The notes beneath the pieces were generated by a model. The model was not told where the DNA came from. It saw only the letters and a program-made list of their open reading frames with translations, and searched no databases. Source: Acinetobacter sp. WC-141 (GTDB taxonomy: Bacteria > Pseudomonadota > Gammaproteobacteria > Pseudomonadales > Moraxellaceae). Taken from it: a DNA stretch of 64,000 nt. The stretch is taken from assembly GCF_000313935.1 (NCBI RefSeq), contig NZ_AMSS01000054.1, forward strand, positions 1 through 64,000, given 5' to 3'. A program made the translations under genes and the position numbers. Below, piece by piece: positions 38,866-47,463 of this stretch (within the stretch, counting starts at the first letter, position 1; the number at the start of each line of letters is the position of its first letter).

Positions 38866-39012
38866 CGGCACAGGGAAGCAGTCAGGATGACGCAAAAGGA
38901 TAGGACGCCGTAGGAAGATAAAATAAACTTATGATAAGTTTATTTGCAAGGATGTGACATTGGACGTTGAAATGAGACCCGCATGATCAGGATGATTAAA
39001 TGCGGGTTTTCT
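38866..39012 (+). ncRNA. Candidate CsrA/RsmA-sequestering small RNA
   Basis: Eight GGA motifs lie in about 120 bases (38874, 38885, 38898, 38903, 38913, 38950, 38962, 38990). Two are presented in perfect hairpin loops: GTCA-GGA-TGAC at 38881-38891 and ATCA-GGA-TGAT at 38986-38996. An 11-bp perfect hairpin (38921-38945) separates two GGA groups. The second hairpin sits in the loop of an intrinsic terminator. This architecture is that of RsmX/Y/Z and CsrB-type RNAs. The 5' end is inferred from the promoter. No ORF fits the region. Confidence 0.72.
38978..39012 (+). terminator. Terminator of the GGA-rich sRNA
   Basis: CCCGCAT (38978-38984) pairs with ATGCGGG (39000-39006), enclosing a small GGA-loop hairpin, followed by TTTTCTCTTTTC. 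Confidence 0.85.
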
Positions 39013-39018
39013 CTTTTC

Positions 39019-39224
39019 AATCTCTTATTTTTTGCGCTAAGTTCTTTTAGTTTTAACTTCTTCTTATTAAGCTCATTATCGCTTTGTCTTATGACAATAA
39101 CATGACATTTCTCTTTTGATTAATCATTATTTTTCATTTGTTTTAAAAGTATCTGTATAAAGTAGTGCTCAAATGCGTTTTGAGTTAGGCTGTGTGCTCT
39201 CTCTTTTTGACATGGTCCGATAGA
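39019..39224 (+). other. Intergenic region before the ArsC-like gene
   Basis: The part of the 38771-39224 gap after the sRNA terminator is AT-rich and holds no ORF. TATAAAG near 39156 could be a -10 element for the gene at 39225. Nothing else is seen. Confidence 0.4.
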
Positions 39225-39575
39225 ATGTTAAAAATTTATGGAATTAAAAACTGCAACTCAATGAAAAAAGCATTTGATGCTTTGCAAGCTAAAGAACTTA
39301 GCTATGATTTTCACGATTATAAAAAACAAGGAATTAATGCAGATACTTTAAAAATCTGGTTAAAAGAAATTGGACAAGATACAGTTCTAAATAAAAAAGG
39401 AACGACTTGGCGTAAGCTTTCAGAAGAAGAACAAAATCGCGCATTAAGCAGTGAAGATAACCTGATTGAAGCGCTCATTGCCCAACCAAGTTTAATTAAA
39501 AGACCTGTTTTACAAACCTCACAAGGTTTTATTGTAGGTTTTGATGAAGCAACTTATCAAAATATCCAAGCATAA
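39225..39575 (+). CDS. ArsC/Spx-family protein (YffB-like)
   Basis: The 116-residue protein has the thioredoxin-like ArsC fold: N-terminal MLKIYGIKNCNSMKKAFDAL with a single cysteine in the NCNS position, then FHDYKKQGI and NKKGTTWRKL, and C-terminal SLIKRPVL. This is the YffB pattern rather than that of true arsenate reductase (no downstream RCRxR triad). YffB-type proteins may be glutathione-dependent thiol reductases; the substrate is unknown. The ATG at 39225 fits homologues; the longer frame start does not. Confidence 0.88.
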   Translation: MLKIYGIKNCNSMKKAFDALQAKELSYDFHDYKKQGINADTLKIWLKEIGQDTVLNKKGTTWRKLSEEEQNRALSSEDNLIEALIAQPSLIKRPVLQTSQGFIVGFDEATYQNIQA

Positions 39576-39605
39576 AAAAACGAGCCCAATGGCTCGTTTT
39601 TTATT
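39574..39605. terminator. Bidirectional terminator
   Basis: AAAACGAGCCCAATGGCTCGTTTT with flanking A- and T-tracts, between the convergent ArsC-like and DUF2147 genes. Confidence 0.9.
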
Positions 39606-39612
39606 GAATCTT

Positions 39613-40050
39613 TTAGTTAGCGCGAATCCACGTTTGGTTACGACCAAGCGCAGAAACGCCAATATAACCACGCAATTTAAGCTTCTTACCGCCATCGGCC
39701 AACTCACCTTTCAGTTTGTAAGTTTTACCAGATTTTGGGTCTAAAATCGTACCGTTTTCATAACTGTTACCACCTACATTTTTTAAATTATGTACAATGG
39801 TGACACCTTTAAGTGGTTTGTTTTTGTACGGACCTTCACATTTTGTACAAGCGTTTTCTTCGCCTGGCGTCAAAATATTTTGAATGGTTGCAGTTAAGGT
39901 TCCATCCTTCTGTTCCGTGAATTTAACTACGGCTTTTGGCTTATTGGTCTGATCATCAATTGTTTTCCATACCGTTCCATTGAGTGAATCAGCCGCATTG
40001 GCAAATGCAGCCATACCAATGAGTCCTAAAGCTAAAGCAATCTTTTTCAT
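39613..40050 (-). CDS. DUF2147 domain secreted protein
   Basis: The 145-residue protein has a signal peptide (MKKIALALGLIGMAAFANA, then ADSLNG) and a DUF2147 domain. That domain is a lipocalin-like beta-barrel with the typical GTVWKTIDDQTNKPKAVVKF opening, a CTKCEGPYKNKPLKG cysteine loop, and the end KLRGYIGVSALGRNQTWIR. It is expected in the periplasm. The function of the family is unknown. The ATG at 40050 is the natural start; the open frame extends 42 codons further without support. Confidence 0.88.
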   Translation of the reverse strand: MKKIALALGLIGMAAFANAADSLNGTVWKTIDDQTNKPKAVVKFTEQKDGTLTATIQNILTPGEENACTKCEGPYKNKPLKGVTIVHNLKNVGGNSYENGTILDPKSGKTYKLKGELADGGKKLKLRGYIGVSALGRNQTWIRAN

Positions 40051-40202
40051 TTTTGTAATATCCTTGGGTCTTTCAAGATTTTTAGTATTCAGAAGTCGCA
40101 AAGATATTGCAATTTTTGAATGTGACTGTTTCGTGTAACCTTGTAATCTTGCAAAATAAAATTTACAAGAAAACAAGAAACTAGCATAAAAATGGATGCT
40201 CT

Positions 40203-41114
40203 ATGAATATATCAAATGTTTGGAAATATTACTTTACAGAAACTTTTCTTAAAACAACAATTCGCAAGCCAAGTCAGCTAAATTTGCCGGCTACAGCCTT
40301 ACGTCCCGTTCTAGATCAGATGTGTCGTGCTTTCCCACGACAAAAAAATGTTTCTGTTCGCCCGATTCGGTTAGCAGGCATTAAAGGTGAAGAAATCAAG
40401 CCACAAGATTCTGCCACTCAACTGATTTTTCACATTCACGGGGGCGCATTTTTTCTTGGCAGTGTCAAAACCCATCATGCTTTCATGACGGATTTAGCTG
40501 CTCGCACCCAGATGCAGATTATTCATGTGGACTATCCTCTTGCACCAGAGCATCCATATCCTGAGGCAACTGAAGCTCTGTATGACATCTATCAATCTTT
40601 AATGGTACAAGGTATTCAACCTAAAGATATTATTTTATCGGGTGATTCATGCGGAGCAAATTTAGCACTGGCGCTTTGTTTACGCTTAACAGAACAACCC
40701 GAACTCATGCCGAGTGGTCTAATTTTACTATCTCCATTTTTGGATTTAACGCTCACCAGCGAGTCTCTTAGATTTAACAGAAAACATGATGCCTTATTGT
40801 CTATTGAAGCTCTTCAAACAGGAACTCAATACTATATAGGCAATCATATCGCAGCCGACGACCCACGGGTTTCACCTATTTTCGATGACTTGCATGGGCT
40901 ACCACCAACTTTGGTTCAAGTGGGTTCTAAAGAAATATTATTAGATGATGCCAAGCGTTTTAAAGAAAAAGCCGAAGATGCCGGCGTTAAAGTTCAGTTC
41001 AAACTTTATACAGGCATGTGGCATAACTTCCAGATGTTTAACGCATGGTTTGATGAGGCAAAACAAGCATTGGCAGATATTGCTGAGTTTGCTCATGAAC
41101 TCGATAAAACTTAA
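40203..41114 (+). CDS. Alpha/beta hydrolase, hormone-sensitive-lipase family esterase
   Basis: The 303-residue protein shows the HSL (family IV) signatures: oxyanion HIHGGAFFLGS near 81-91, DYPLAPEHPYPEA, the nucleophile elbow LSGDSCGANLAL with Ser near 150, an Asp in KEILLDDAKRF near 247, and His in MWHNFQMF near 277. The triad is intact. It is a cytoplasmic carboxylesterase for short acyl or hydrophobic esters; no precise substrate is visible. It is monocistronic and divergent from the DUF2147 gene. Confidence 0.9.
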   Translation: MNISNVWKYYFTETFLKTTIRKPSQLNLPATALRPVLDQMCRAFPRQKNVSVRPIRLAGIKGEEIKPQDSATQLIFHIHGGAFFLGSVKTHHAFMTDLAARTQMQIIHVDYPLAPEHPYPEATEALYDIYQSLMVQGIQPKDIILSGDSCGANLALALCLRLTEQPELMPSGLILLSPFLDLTLTSESLRFNRKHDALLSIEALQTGTQYYIGNHIAADDPRVSPIFDDLHGLPPTLVQVGSKEILLDDAKRFKEKAEDAGVKVQFKLYTGMWHNFQMFNAWFDEAKQALADIAEFAHELDKT

Positions 41115-41288
41115 TTTATCTATAAATGATGTGAATAGTGAACAGAACTTTTCACATCATTTACTTTATAAAAAGTCATCATGCTTAAATTGAAAATCAT
41201 GTTATGTTTAAAATATAAATTATTTAAACAATCCAATTTTAGGATGGTCTAACAAAGAGGCATCTATATTTAGGAGCCCTTACTTACT

Positions 41289-42482
41289 ATGAAAAATCGT
41301 TTAATCACTCATCCAATACAAAGAACAAAACAGGTGATAATCGATTTCATCCACAATAATCACATCATTAACTGGACACCATTACAAAAAAGTGCACTGA
41401 TGCTTACACTTGCCTGTGCAATGAATTTCAGTTGGATTTTATGGAAAGGTTATATTCTAATCACGCCAAGTGTCTGGCGATGGGCACATTTACCTTTAGT
41501 TGAATCACAGCTCTGGCTCAATTTATTGACCTTACTTTTATTGGGCCTTTTGATTATCCCCTGCTATCGCTATAAAAATGATGAACAAGCTCAAAGAATT
41601 ATTCCTTTCGTTAGTGTGCAATTTTTTACACTCATGCTATGCCATGATGGATATTTAATTGGCAGTATTAGTCCCGCCACCATGGTGGGTTATGTCGGCA
41701 CCATTGGTGTTGGACTTGTGTTATTTGACCGAAAAATTGTTTATAGCGCTCTTATACCTGCGACAATTATTTTAACCGCATGTACTTATTTGAGTATGAA
41801 AGGTGCTTTGCTTTATGCCCCTTTATTTAATTTTAAAGCTATGGAACATGCTCAAACTAACCCCTTTTGGTTGGGAAGCATGGCATTTTTTATTATGCCG
41901 ATTTTATTGGCCTGTTTTATTTTATTTGAAATATTACTCACCCAATGGCGTCAAAGAGAAACTTATATTCAACGCTTAAGCCAACTTGACCCATTAACGA
42001 ATGTATTAAACAGGCGTAGTTTAAACACTCATTTAGAATCAATGCACCAACAGCAAGTTGACTATGCAATAGTACTTCTTGATATCGACCATTTTAAAAA
42101 AATTAATGATATATATGGACATCACCAAGGTGATCAGGTCTTAATTGAAATAGCGCAATGTCTTTCTGAAAACTTGCGTAATGAAGATATTATTGGTCGA
42201 TTTGGTGGAGAGGAGTTTATTTTATTACTCCCCCATACCGATATTATTCAAGCGGAAAAAATTGCTGAGCGCTGTCGCCAGGCTTTGCAAGAATTACCTG
42301 TTTGTAGCACTCAAAATAATCCCATCCATATTAGTGCTAGTTTTGGAATAAGTAGTTCAGCTTTTGCACAGGACCCTTATCTTGTTATTCGACAGGCTGA
42401 TCAAGCACTCTACGCGGTAAAAGCTTCAGGACGTAATCAGGTCCGTACATTTCATCAGACCGAAGCTATTCAGACACTATGA
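41289..42482 (+). CDS. Membrane-bound diguanylate cyclase (GGDEF)
   Basis: The 397-residue protein makes cyclic di-GMP from two GTP. The N-terminal half has about six transmembrane helices (35-60, 75-92, 105-127, 130-148, 150-170, 195-218), likely a sensory module. The C-terminal GGDEF domain (about 225-395) has LDPLTNVLNRR, DIDHFKKIND, and the active site RFGGEEF (306-310 for GGEEF). The inhibitory I-site R297xxD300 lies five residues before it, so product inhibition is expected. There is no EAL domain. The 3' end overlaps dsbD by six bases, tail to tail. Confidence 0.95.
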   Translation: MKNRLITHPIQRTKQVIIDFIHNNHIINWTPLQKSALMLTLACAMNFSWILWKGYILITPSVWRWAHLPLVESQLWLNLLTLLLLGLLIIPCYRYKNDEQAQRIIPFVSVQFFTLMLCHDGYLIGSISPATMVGYVGTIGVGLVLFDRKIVYSALIPATIILTACTYLSMKGALLYAPLFNFKAMEHAQTNPFWLGSMAFFIMPILLACFILFEILLTQWRQRETYIQRLSQLDPLTNVLNRRSLNTHLESMHQQQVDYAIVLLDIDHFKKINDIYGHHQGDQVLIEIAQCLSENLRNEDIIGRFGGEEFILLLPHTDIIQAEKIAERCRQALQELPVCSTQNNPIHISASFGISSSAFAQDPYLVIRQADQALYAVKASGRNQVRTFHQTEAIQTL

Positions 42483-44297
42483 TTTTTTTAGCTTTGCCAA
42501 ACTCGCGAGTTGCTGTAAAAGTTCTTGCTGACTAAAGGCCCCAGTTAAACGTAACGCACGAATTTCTTTTTGCTCTGGGCTTAAAAATAGATAAGTCGGT
42601 GGTCCTAAAATATTCCATTGCTTGAGTAGAGCTTCATGTGATTGATCATAATGGCTCAAATCAAGCTTAATCAAATAGTAAGGTGCAAGAGCAGACTGAA
42701 CCTCTGGCGCTTTTAAAATACGGTGTTCAATCGGTTGGCAAGCAACACACCAGTCTGCATAGACATCCACCACAATCGCCCGATCAGCAGGTGCTGCTGC
42801 TAATATCTTTTGGAAGTCTGCTGCACTCGTTGCAACATGCCAATCAGCCATGTGCTCAGAACTTTGCAAATTTCGATTATGAATATGTTGATATTGGTTA
42901 TAGGCCACAAAAGGTGTAACGACTAACAATAAGATCGCGTAGAGCCATTGCAGCTGCCCTTTTTTCAAGAAAAGCTGATAAAGCGAATAAGCTATAAAAG
43001 CGAGTCCTAATATGAGACTAAGTACTTGCATGCCCCAATCTGGCAATAAAGGACGAATAAAGTAGAGACTTAAACCCAACATCAGAAAAGCAAAAATCAC
43101 TTTAATCTGATGCATCCAGTCGCCCGCTTTAGGTAGGAATTTTGCTCCTAATATGCTCGCTAATAGCAACGGAATTCCCATTCCAAAACCTAGACAGAAT
43201 AAAAGCAAAGCGCCTTGCCATTGGTTTTGTGTTTGAGAAATAAATAATAAAGTTCCAGCGAGTGGTGCAGTCATACAAGGACCGACCAAAAGTGCAGAAA
43301 CCACACCCATGACTCCCGCACCCACTAGAGTGCCACCTTGTTGCATCGACTGAATGCGATCAAGTCGGTTTAGCCATGTTTGCGGTAAACGAAGTTCAAA
43401 CAAGCCAAATAGGTTCAGAGCAAAGATAATAAACAGTAAACTAAAAGCAATTAACGTCGCAGGCTGTTGTAACCAGCGCTGGAAATTTAAACCTGCCGAA
43501 GAAGCGATTAATCCTAAACCTGCATAGACCAATGCCATACTACAAACAAAAGTAAGTGCAATGGTCCAAGCCTTTAAACCTTTGTGATCTCGAATAATTA
43601 ACGAAGTTAATATAGGCAGCATTGGTAAAGAACATGGCGTAAATGCGAGCAATATGCCTAAACCGAGAAATAATAAAATCCCATACCACAGCGAGTGTTC
43701 AATTAACTTGGCTGACCAAATCTGATCTTGCGCAATTTCTGGTGTGGTTGTAACAGCTGTTGACTCTGTATTTTGCTCTTTTTCTAAAGAATCTGAAGAA
43801 GTGTCAGACTGTGTATTCGCCAAATCTAGCAATCGCTTTGGCGCTGATCCTGCTTGATTTTGTACACCCACTAAGCCATCTGCATCAGTTTGAAACTCAA
43901 TGGTTTGGGGTGGATAACAAATACGATCTTTTGCGCAGCCCTGCCAAGTCACACTGTAGTGTTCTGAAGGCTTAGTCTTAATTTGGAAATTAACTTGATG
44001 GTAGTAAACCTCACTTTGCCCATAATTTTCATCATATTGAGCAATCGCTTTAGGTAACTTTAAAGCTAAAGGTTGCGTACCTTGTTGTACGGTAAATTTA
44101 TGCTGATATAGATAGTAATTTGGCTGAATCTGCCAAGACAAACTTGCCGTATGCGGCTCAGAAGATTCAACCGAAAATGAAAAAGCTTGTTCGGGTGAGA
44201 GTAGCTTATCTTGTGCAGAAACCAACTGGCTAAATAGACAAACAGCAACTGCTAGAAAATAAAGAATTCCCTGATGAATAGGCTTTTTCATTAACAT
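42477..44297 (-). CDS. dsbD: Thiol:disulfide interchange protein DsbD
   Basis: DsbD passes electrons from cytoplasmic thioredoxin across the inner membrane to periplasmic DsbC, DsbG and CcmG. The 606-residue protein has a signal peptide and the n-domain with CAKDRICYPP. The transmembrane core has eight helices with the cysteines in AFTPCSLPMLP and LVGPCMTAPLAG. The C-terminal thioredoxin domain has YADWCVACQPIEH. All three redox pairs are intact. An ATG two codons in (44291) is an alternative start. The next gene upstream lies 19 bases away, so an operon with the transporter and ankyrin genes is possible. Confidence 0.95.
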   Translation of the reverse strand: MLMKKPIHQGILYFLAVAVCLFSQLVSAQDKLLSPEQAFSFSVESSEPHTASLSWQIQPNYYLYQHKFTVQQGTQPLALKLPKAIAQYDENYGQSEVYYHQVNFQIKTKPSEHYSVTWQGCAKDRICYPPQTIEFQTDADGLVGVQNQAGSAPKRLLDLANTQSDTSSDSLEKEQNTESTAVTTTPEIAQDQIWSAKLIEHSLWYGILLFLGLGILLAFTPCSLPMLPILTSLIIRDHKGLKAWTIALTFVCSMALVYAGLGLIASSAGLNFQRWLQQPATLIAFSLLFIIFALNLFGLFELRLPQTWLNRLDRIQSMQQGGTLVGAGVMGVVSALLVGPCMTAPLAGTLLFISQTQNQWQGALLLFCLGFGMGIPLLLASILGAKFLPKAGDWMHQIKVIFAFLMLGLSLYFIRPLLPDWGMQVLSLILGLAFIAYSLYQLFLKKGQLQWLYAILLLVVTPFVAYNQYQHIHNRNLQSSEHMADWHVATSAADFQKILAAAPADRAIVVDVYADWCVACQPIEHRILKAPEVQSALAPYYLIKLDLSHYDQSHEALLKQWNILGPPTYLFLSPEQKEIRALRLTGAFSQQELLQQLASLAKLKKS

Positions 44298-44316
44298 AAA
44301 ATTTAAATTGCTTCGA

Positions 44317-45084
44317 TTAGAACAAGAACGCCACGCCTAAGCCACCACGGTAGCTCTTGTCTTGACCCTCTAAATCAACCCCTACACTTGCATCAAGCTG
44401 AGTACGATTATTAACTGCATAGACTAAACCTGTGCCTAAACCATATTCATAGTCTTGGCTTTCAGCTTTACGATAAACAAATTCTGAATAACCAGAAAGC
44501 TTACCTGCGATTTTATAGTCAATCGTTGGGATTGCAGTTACTGCCCAGTTACTATTTTGTACTTCGTAGCGCATAGTGATTGATGTGCCTACCAAGTCAT
44601 TATATTTATAAGCTACCGCTGAACTCAGGCTATAAATATCATCATGCGCAGTAAATTCATCATTTCCTGTTGCAATAACAGCCTCAGCTAAAACAGCCAT
44701 TGATAAGTTATCATCATCTAGATCAATTGCTTTTTTCAAACCAATGCTTACATCACCAAAACCTGAATTGTCAGTTTTTTTGCCAGCACGTTTGGTTTGA
44801 GTCCATGCTGGACCTTGCCACCCTAATTGTAATTCTAAGCCATCAGCCAGACCTGTACGGAATAGCATATCTTCATTTACAGTTACGGTCTTTTCTTTAA
44901 CGCCATCAACAGTCGACTCTGTATAAGTTGCGCTAGGCAAACCTTGCTCCCAAGCTAACTTACCTACTGGTGTGATCCCTGTTCCAAAGCCCGAACCTGG
45001 ACGGTCAAAAGAAAACTCTGCTGCGAAAGTACTTCCGGCAGCAACAGTAGTCAGAGCAAAAGTTAAAATTTGTACTATTTTCAT
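44317..45084 (-). CDS. Outer-membrane beta-barrel transporter-like protein
   Basis: A 255-residue protein with a signal peptide (to about AAGSTFAA, then EFSFDRPGSGFGT), beta-rich alternating segments and a C-terminal phenylalanine (LGVAFLF), typical of an outer-membrane barrel. The composition resembles the phenol-degradation MetA-type transporter family, which often sits beside transport genes. The substrate is unknown. The ATG at 45084 is 12 bases after the ankyrin stop, so it is cotranscribed with that gene. Confidence 0.75.
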   Translation of the reverse strand: MKIVQILTFALTTVAAGSTFAAEFSFDRPGSGFGTGITPVGKLAWEQGLPSATYTESTVDGVKEKTVTVNEDMLFRTGLADGLELQLGWQGPAWTQTKRAGKKTDNSGFGDVSIGLKKAIDLDDDNLSMAVLAEAVIATGNDEFTAHDDIYSLSSAVAYKYNDLVGTSITMRYEVQNSNWAVTAIPTIDYKIAGKLSGYSEFVYRKAESQDYEYGLGTGLVYAVNNRTQLDASVGVDLEGQDKSYRGGLGVAFLF

Positions 45085-45096
45085 TTTAATATCCAA

Positions 45097-45642
45097 TCAA
45101 GCAGTTAATTCTTTTGTCATTTTAGCCCCATGACGGCGCAATAACTCTAATGTTTCACGCTCTTCTTCAAGCGATTCTGACCAATCTATTTCATCAAAGT
45201 CACAATCAAAGAACAACTGACTGATTGAAGATAAAATGGTGAGTCCTTCTTCATCACGTGAGTTTGGATCAACTTTTTCATCGAGTAAACGTTGAACGGC
45301 TGGCGCGCATGCCGAGCTTGCTGCATCCCATAGCGGACCATAAAACTCTTCTGCATCCCAAAGGTGTACATTGGCTTTGGCCTGAATCAAAGCTTCGAGA
45401 ATATCGAGGTAAACTTGTAAAGCTTGTTGCTTTTCTTCTTTTGATAATGGTGTACCAGCTTCATAAGCTTCCGATACATTTTCCCACCATTTAAAAATTC
45501 CGTCACAGATAATTGATACAGGCGGCCCTTGTTCCGGATCAATAAAATTCGGATCAAGTCCTTCAGCAAGTAATTTCTGCACTTGCGCGAGTTCTAATTC
45601 TTCTATGGCTTTAATTAAAGCTTGCTGCTGGGTGGTTAACAT
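45097..45642 (-). CDS. Ankyrin-repeat protein
   Basis: The 181-residue cytoplasmic protein begins with LTTQQQALIKAIEELELAQVQKLLAEGLDPN, an ankyrin-type helix pair and turn. Two further ankyrin units are visible around ILEALIQAKANVHL (about 85-98) and AVQRLLDEKVDPNSRDEEG (about 116-134), ending with LLRRHGAKMT. It probably acts as a protein-binding scaffold; partner unknown. ATG 45642 follows GAGATGGTC. An ATG two codons earlier has poorer spacing. It heads the likely unit with the transporter and dsbD genes. Confidence 0.82.
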   Translation of the reverse strand: MLTTQQQALIKAIEELELAQVQKLLAEGLDPNFIDPEQGPPVSIICDGIFKWWENVSEAYEAGTPLSKEEKQQALQVYLDILEALIQAKANVHLWDAEEFYGPLWDAASSACAPAVQRLLDEKVDPNSRDEEGLTILSSISQLFFDCDFDEIDWSESLEEERETLELLRRHGAKMTKELTA

Positions 45643-45760
45643 GACCATCTCTCAAAAATATATTAGGGCTATTATGCCTAATCTCTTATCCAGATTTTAG
45701 AGGTTGATTGCATCGCATTGCAAACCTAATGTTGTGAATAGTTTTATTTTCATCAAATAT

Positions 45761-45785
45761 AAAAAAAGCCCCGAAGGGCTTTTTA
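45761..45785 (-). terminator. Terminator of hibernation-factor gene
   Basis: On the minus strand AAAAGCCC-TTCG-GGGCTTTT carries a UUCG loop and a T-tract, ten bases after the stop codon. Confidence 0.92.
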
Positions 45786-45795
45786 GCATTTTTAA

Positions 45796-46146
45796 TTAAA
45801 CTTCATCATCAATGAATTCTGGTTGCCCACCTCTCGGGTGTTCTTTTTTCTCAAAAGTATGTTCGAGGCTACGTTTTAATTTTTCAATCGCGCCATGAAT
45901 TGAAGCATCAATATTTCCTGCTTTATGGTGCACTGCAACCGGTTTCAAACCTGAAGGACGTGCTTCAATCATACAGTGGATATCTTTGTCACCACTTTTG
46001 TCCCCATTTTCATCACTAAAATGAACCGAGAAATGTGTAATACGTTCGCTATGACGTTGGAATTCTTGAGTAAGTTCTGCACGTACATAAGTAATTAAAC
46101 GTTCACTATTATGGATGTTTTTATCTGTGCGGATTTCAATATTCAT
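45796..46146 (-). CDS. HPF/RaiA-family ribosome hibernation factor
   Basis: The 116-residue protein matches the short HPF/YfiA fold: MNIEIRTDKNIHNSERL, a central VHFSDENGDKSGDKDIHCMIEARPSGLKPV beta sheet described in parts, and the basic helix IEKLKRSLEHTFEKKEH. These proteins bind the 30S tRNA channel and shut down ribosomes in stationary phase or stress. The start at 46146 has AGGA with eight bases spacing; ATG 46155 is too close to it. It is divergent from puuE, with 252 bases between. The tail PRGGQPEFIDDEV is acidic and non-conserved. Confidence 0.85.
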   Translation of the reverse strand: MNIEIRTDKNIHNSERLITYVRAELTQEFQRHSERITHFSVHFSDENGDKSGDKDIHCMIEARPSGLKPVAVHHKAGNIDASIHGAIEKLKRSLEHTFEKKEHPRGGQPEFIDDEV

Positions 46147-46202
46147 AAATACCATCCTCTCTTTCTTACTGTGGATCTTTTCTATGCAAAACTTTTTTAT
46201 GT

Positions 46203-46218
46203 TGGCATGTTTTAAGCA
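46203..46218 (+). promoter_or_regulatory. Sigma-54-like element upstream of puuE
   Basis: TGGCATGTTTTAAGCA has GG and GC separated by exactly ten bases, the key spacing of RpoN promoters. The -24 half (TGGCATG) differs from TGGCACG by one base; the -12 half (AAGCA) is weaker. It closely matches the element before hpxO. A start near 46229 would give a leader of about 170 bases. Confidence 0.5.
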
Positions 46219-46301
46219 TGCATCAACTGACTTTAATTGTACATTTTGATGGTGTAATGGTTTGTTATCTCCTGACTTAAACGTACTGGTTTTAATATAT
46301 T

Positions 46302-46323
46302 TTGAAGATCTCCATATCTTCAA
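46302..46323. promoter_or_regulatory. 8+8 dyad in puuE leader
   Basis: TTGAAGAT (46302-46309) is inverted as ATCTTCAA (46316-46323), with six bases between. It lies about 75 bases before the GTG, suited to a dimeric regulator or an RNA hairpin. Confidence 0.45.
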
Positions 46324-46398
46324 TATCAGTCCATCTATAAAAATATGCAAGCTGATTTTTTAAATTTTTATGAAAAAATGAACAAAAGGAGAGCAATC

Positions 46399-47364
46399 GT
46401 GTCCAAATCTTATCTATCTGGAGCCGAGCTTATTGAGCAAATTCAAAAGTCTCCTTATTCACGTGATTTAATCGGTTATCACGGGCAACCTCCACAGGTT
46501 AAATGGCCTAACAATGCTAAGGTTGCAGTGCAATTTGTGCTTAATTATGAAGAAGGTGGAGAAAAACATATTGAGCACGGCGATGATGGCTCAGAACAGT
46601 TTTTATCAGAGATTATTGGCGCTGCAAGCTACCCTGCTAAACATATGTCGATGGACTCTATGTACGAATATGGTTCACGTGCTGGTTTTTGGCGCATTCA
46701 TGCTGAATTTCAAAAACGTAAGCTCCCGATGACTATTTTCGGAGTTGCGATGGCGCTCGCCCGCAACCCTCATATTGTGGAAGCAATTAAGCAAGCTGAT
46801 TATGATGTGGTGTCTCATGGTTACCGCTGGCTTCACTATCAAGATACCGATATTGAAGTTGAAAAACAGCATATGGAACAGGCTTTAACTGTCTTAGAAA
46901 ACTTGTTTGAAAATAAAGTGATAGGTTGGTACACCGGACGTGATAGCCCCAATACTCGTCAGTTACTTGCAGAGTTTCCACAACTACAATACGACTCTGA
47001 TTATTATGGCGATGATCTGCCTTTTTGGACAACGCTTACCGATACGGCTGGTGCATCACGTCCTCATTTAATTATTCCTTATACCTTAGAATGTAACGAC
47101 ATGAAGTTCTGCTCGCCTGGTGGCTTTAATAATTCAGAACAGTTTTTTCAATATTTAAAAGATAGTTTTGATGTGCTGTATGCAGAAGGAGAAACTGCAC
47201 CAAAAATGATGTCGATTGGAATGCACTGCCGTATTTTAGGGCGTCCAGGTCGTTTTAAAGCACTACAAAAATTTCTCGACTACATTCAAATGCACGATCG
47301 AGTCTGGATCTGTCGTCGTCAAGACATTGCGCAGCATTGGTATAAAAATCACATAACTAAATAA
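46399..47364 (+). CDS. puuE: Cofactor-independent allantoinase PuuE
   Basis: PuuE hydrolyses allantoin to allantoate. The 321-residue protein is of the polysaccharide-deacetylase/NodB fold. It shows VQFVLNYEEGGE and DYDVVSHGYRWLHYQ (the metal-region His), GWYTGRDSPNTR, and CSPGGFNNSEQFFQYLKD. The GTG at 46399 is preceded by AGGAG, six to seven bases upstream; the ATG at 46345 lacks a ribosome binding site. It heads the puuE-uraD-uraH-permease run of urate catabolism, which supports the assignment over a chitooligosaccharide deacetylase. Confidence 0.92.
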   Translation: MSKSYLSGAELIEQIQKSPYSRDLIGYHGQPPQVKWPNNAKVAVQFVLNYEEGGEKHIEHGDDGSEQFLSEIIGAASYPAKHMSMDSMYEYGSRAGFWRIHAEFQKRKLPMTIFGVAMALARNPHIVEAIKQADYDVVSHGYRWLHYQDTDIEVEKQHMEQALTVLENLFENKVIGWYTGRDSPNTRQLLAEFPQLQYDSDYYGDDLPFWTTLTDTAGASRPHLIIPYTLECNDMKFCSPGGFNNSEQFFQYLKDSFDVLYAEGETAPKMMSIGMHCRILGRPGRFKALQKFLDYIQMHDRVWICRRQDIAQHWYKNHITK

Positions 47365-47463
47365 TCAATTTTTAATTTTCCAAATTCATAAGAGACGCAT
47401 AAACCACTATTGGCACTGTTATTGCTAAAACTCTATATCACAACAACGAGTTTAGGAATAACA

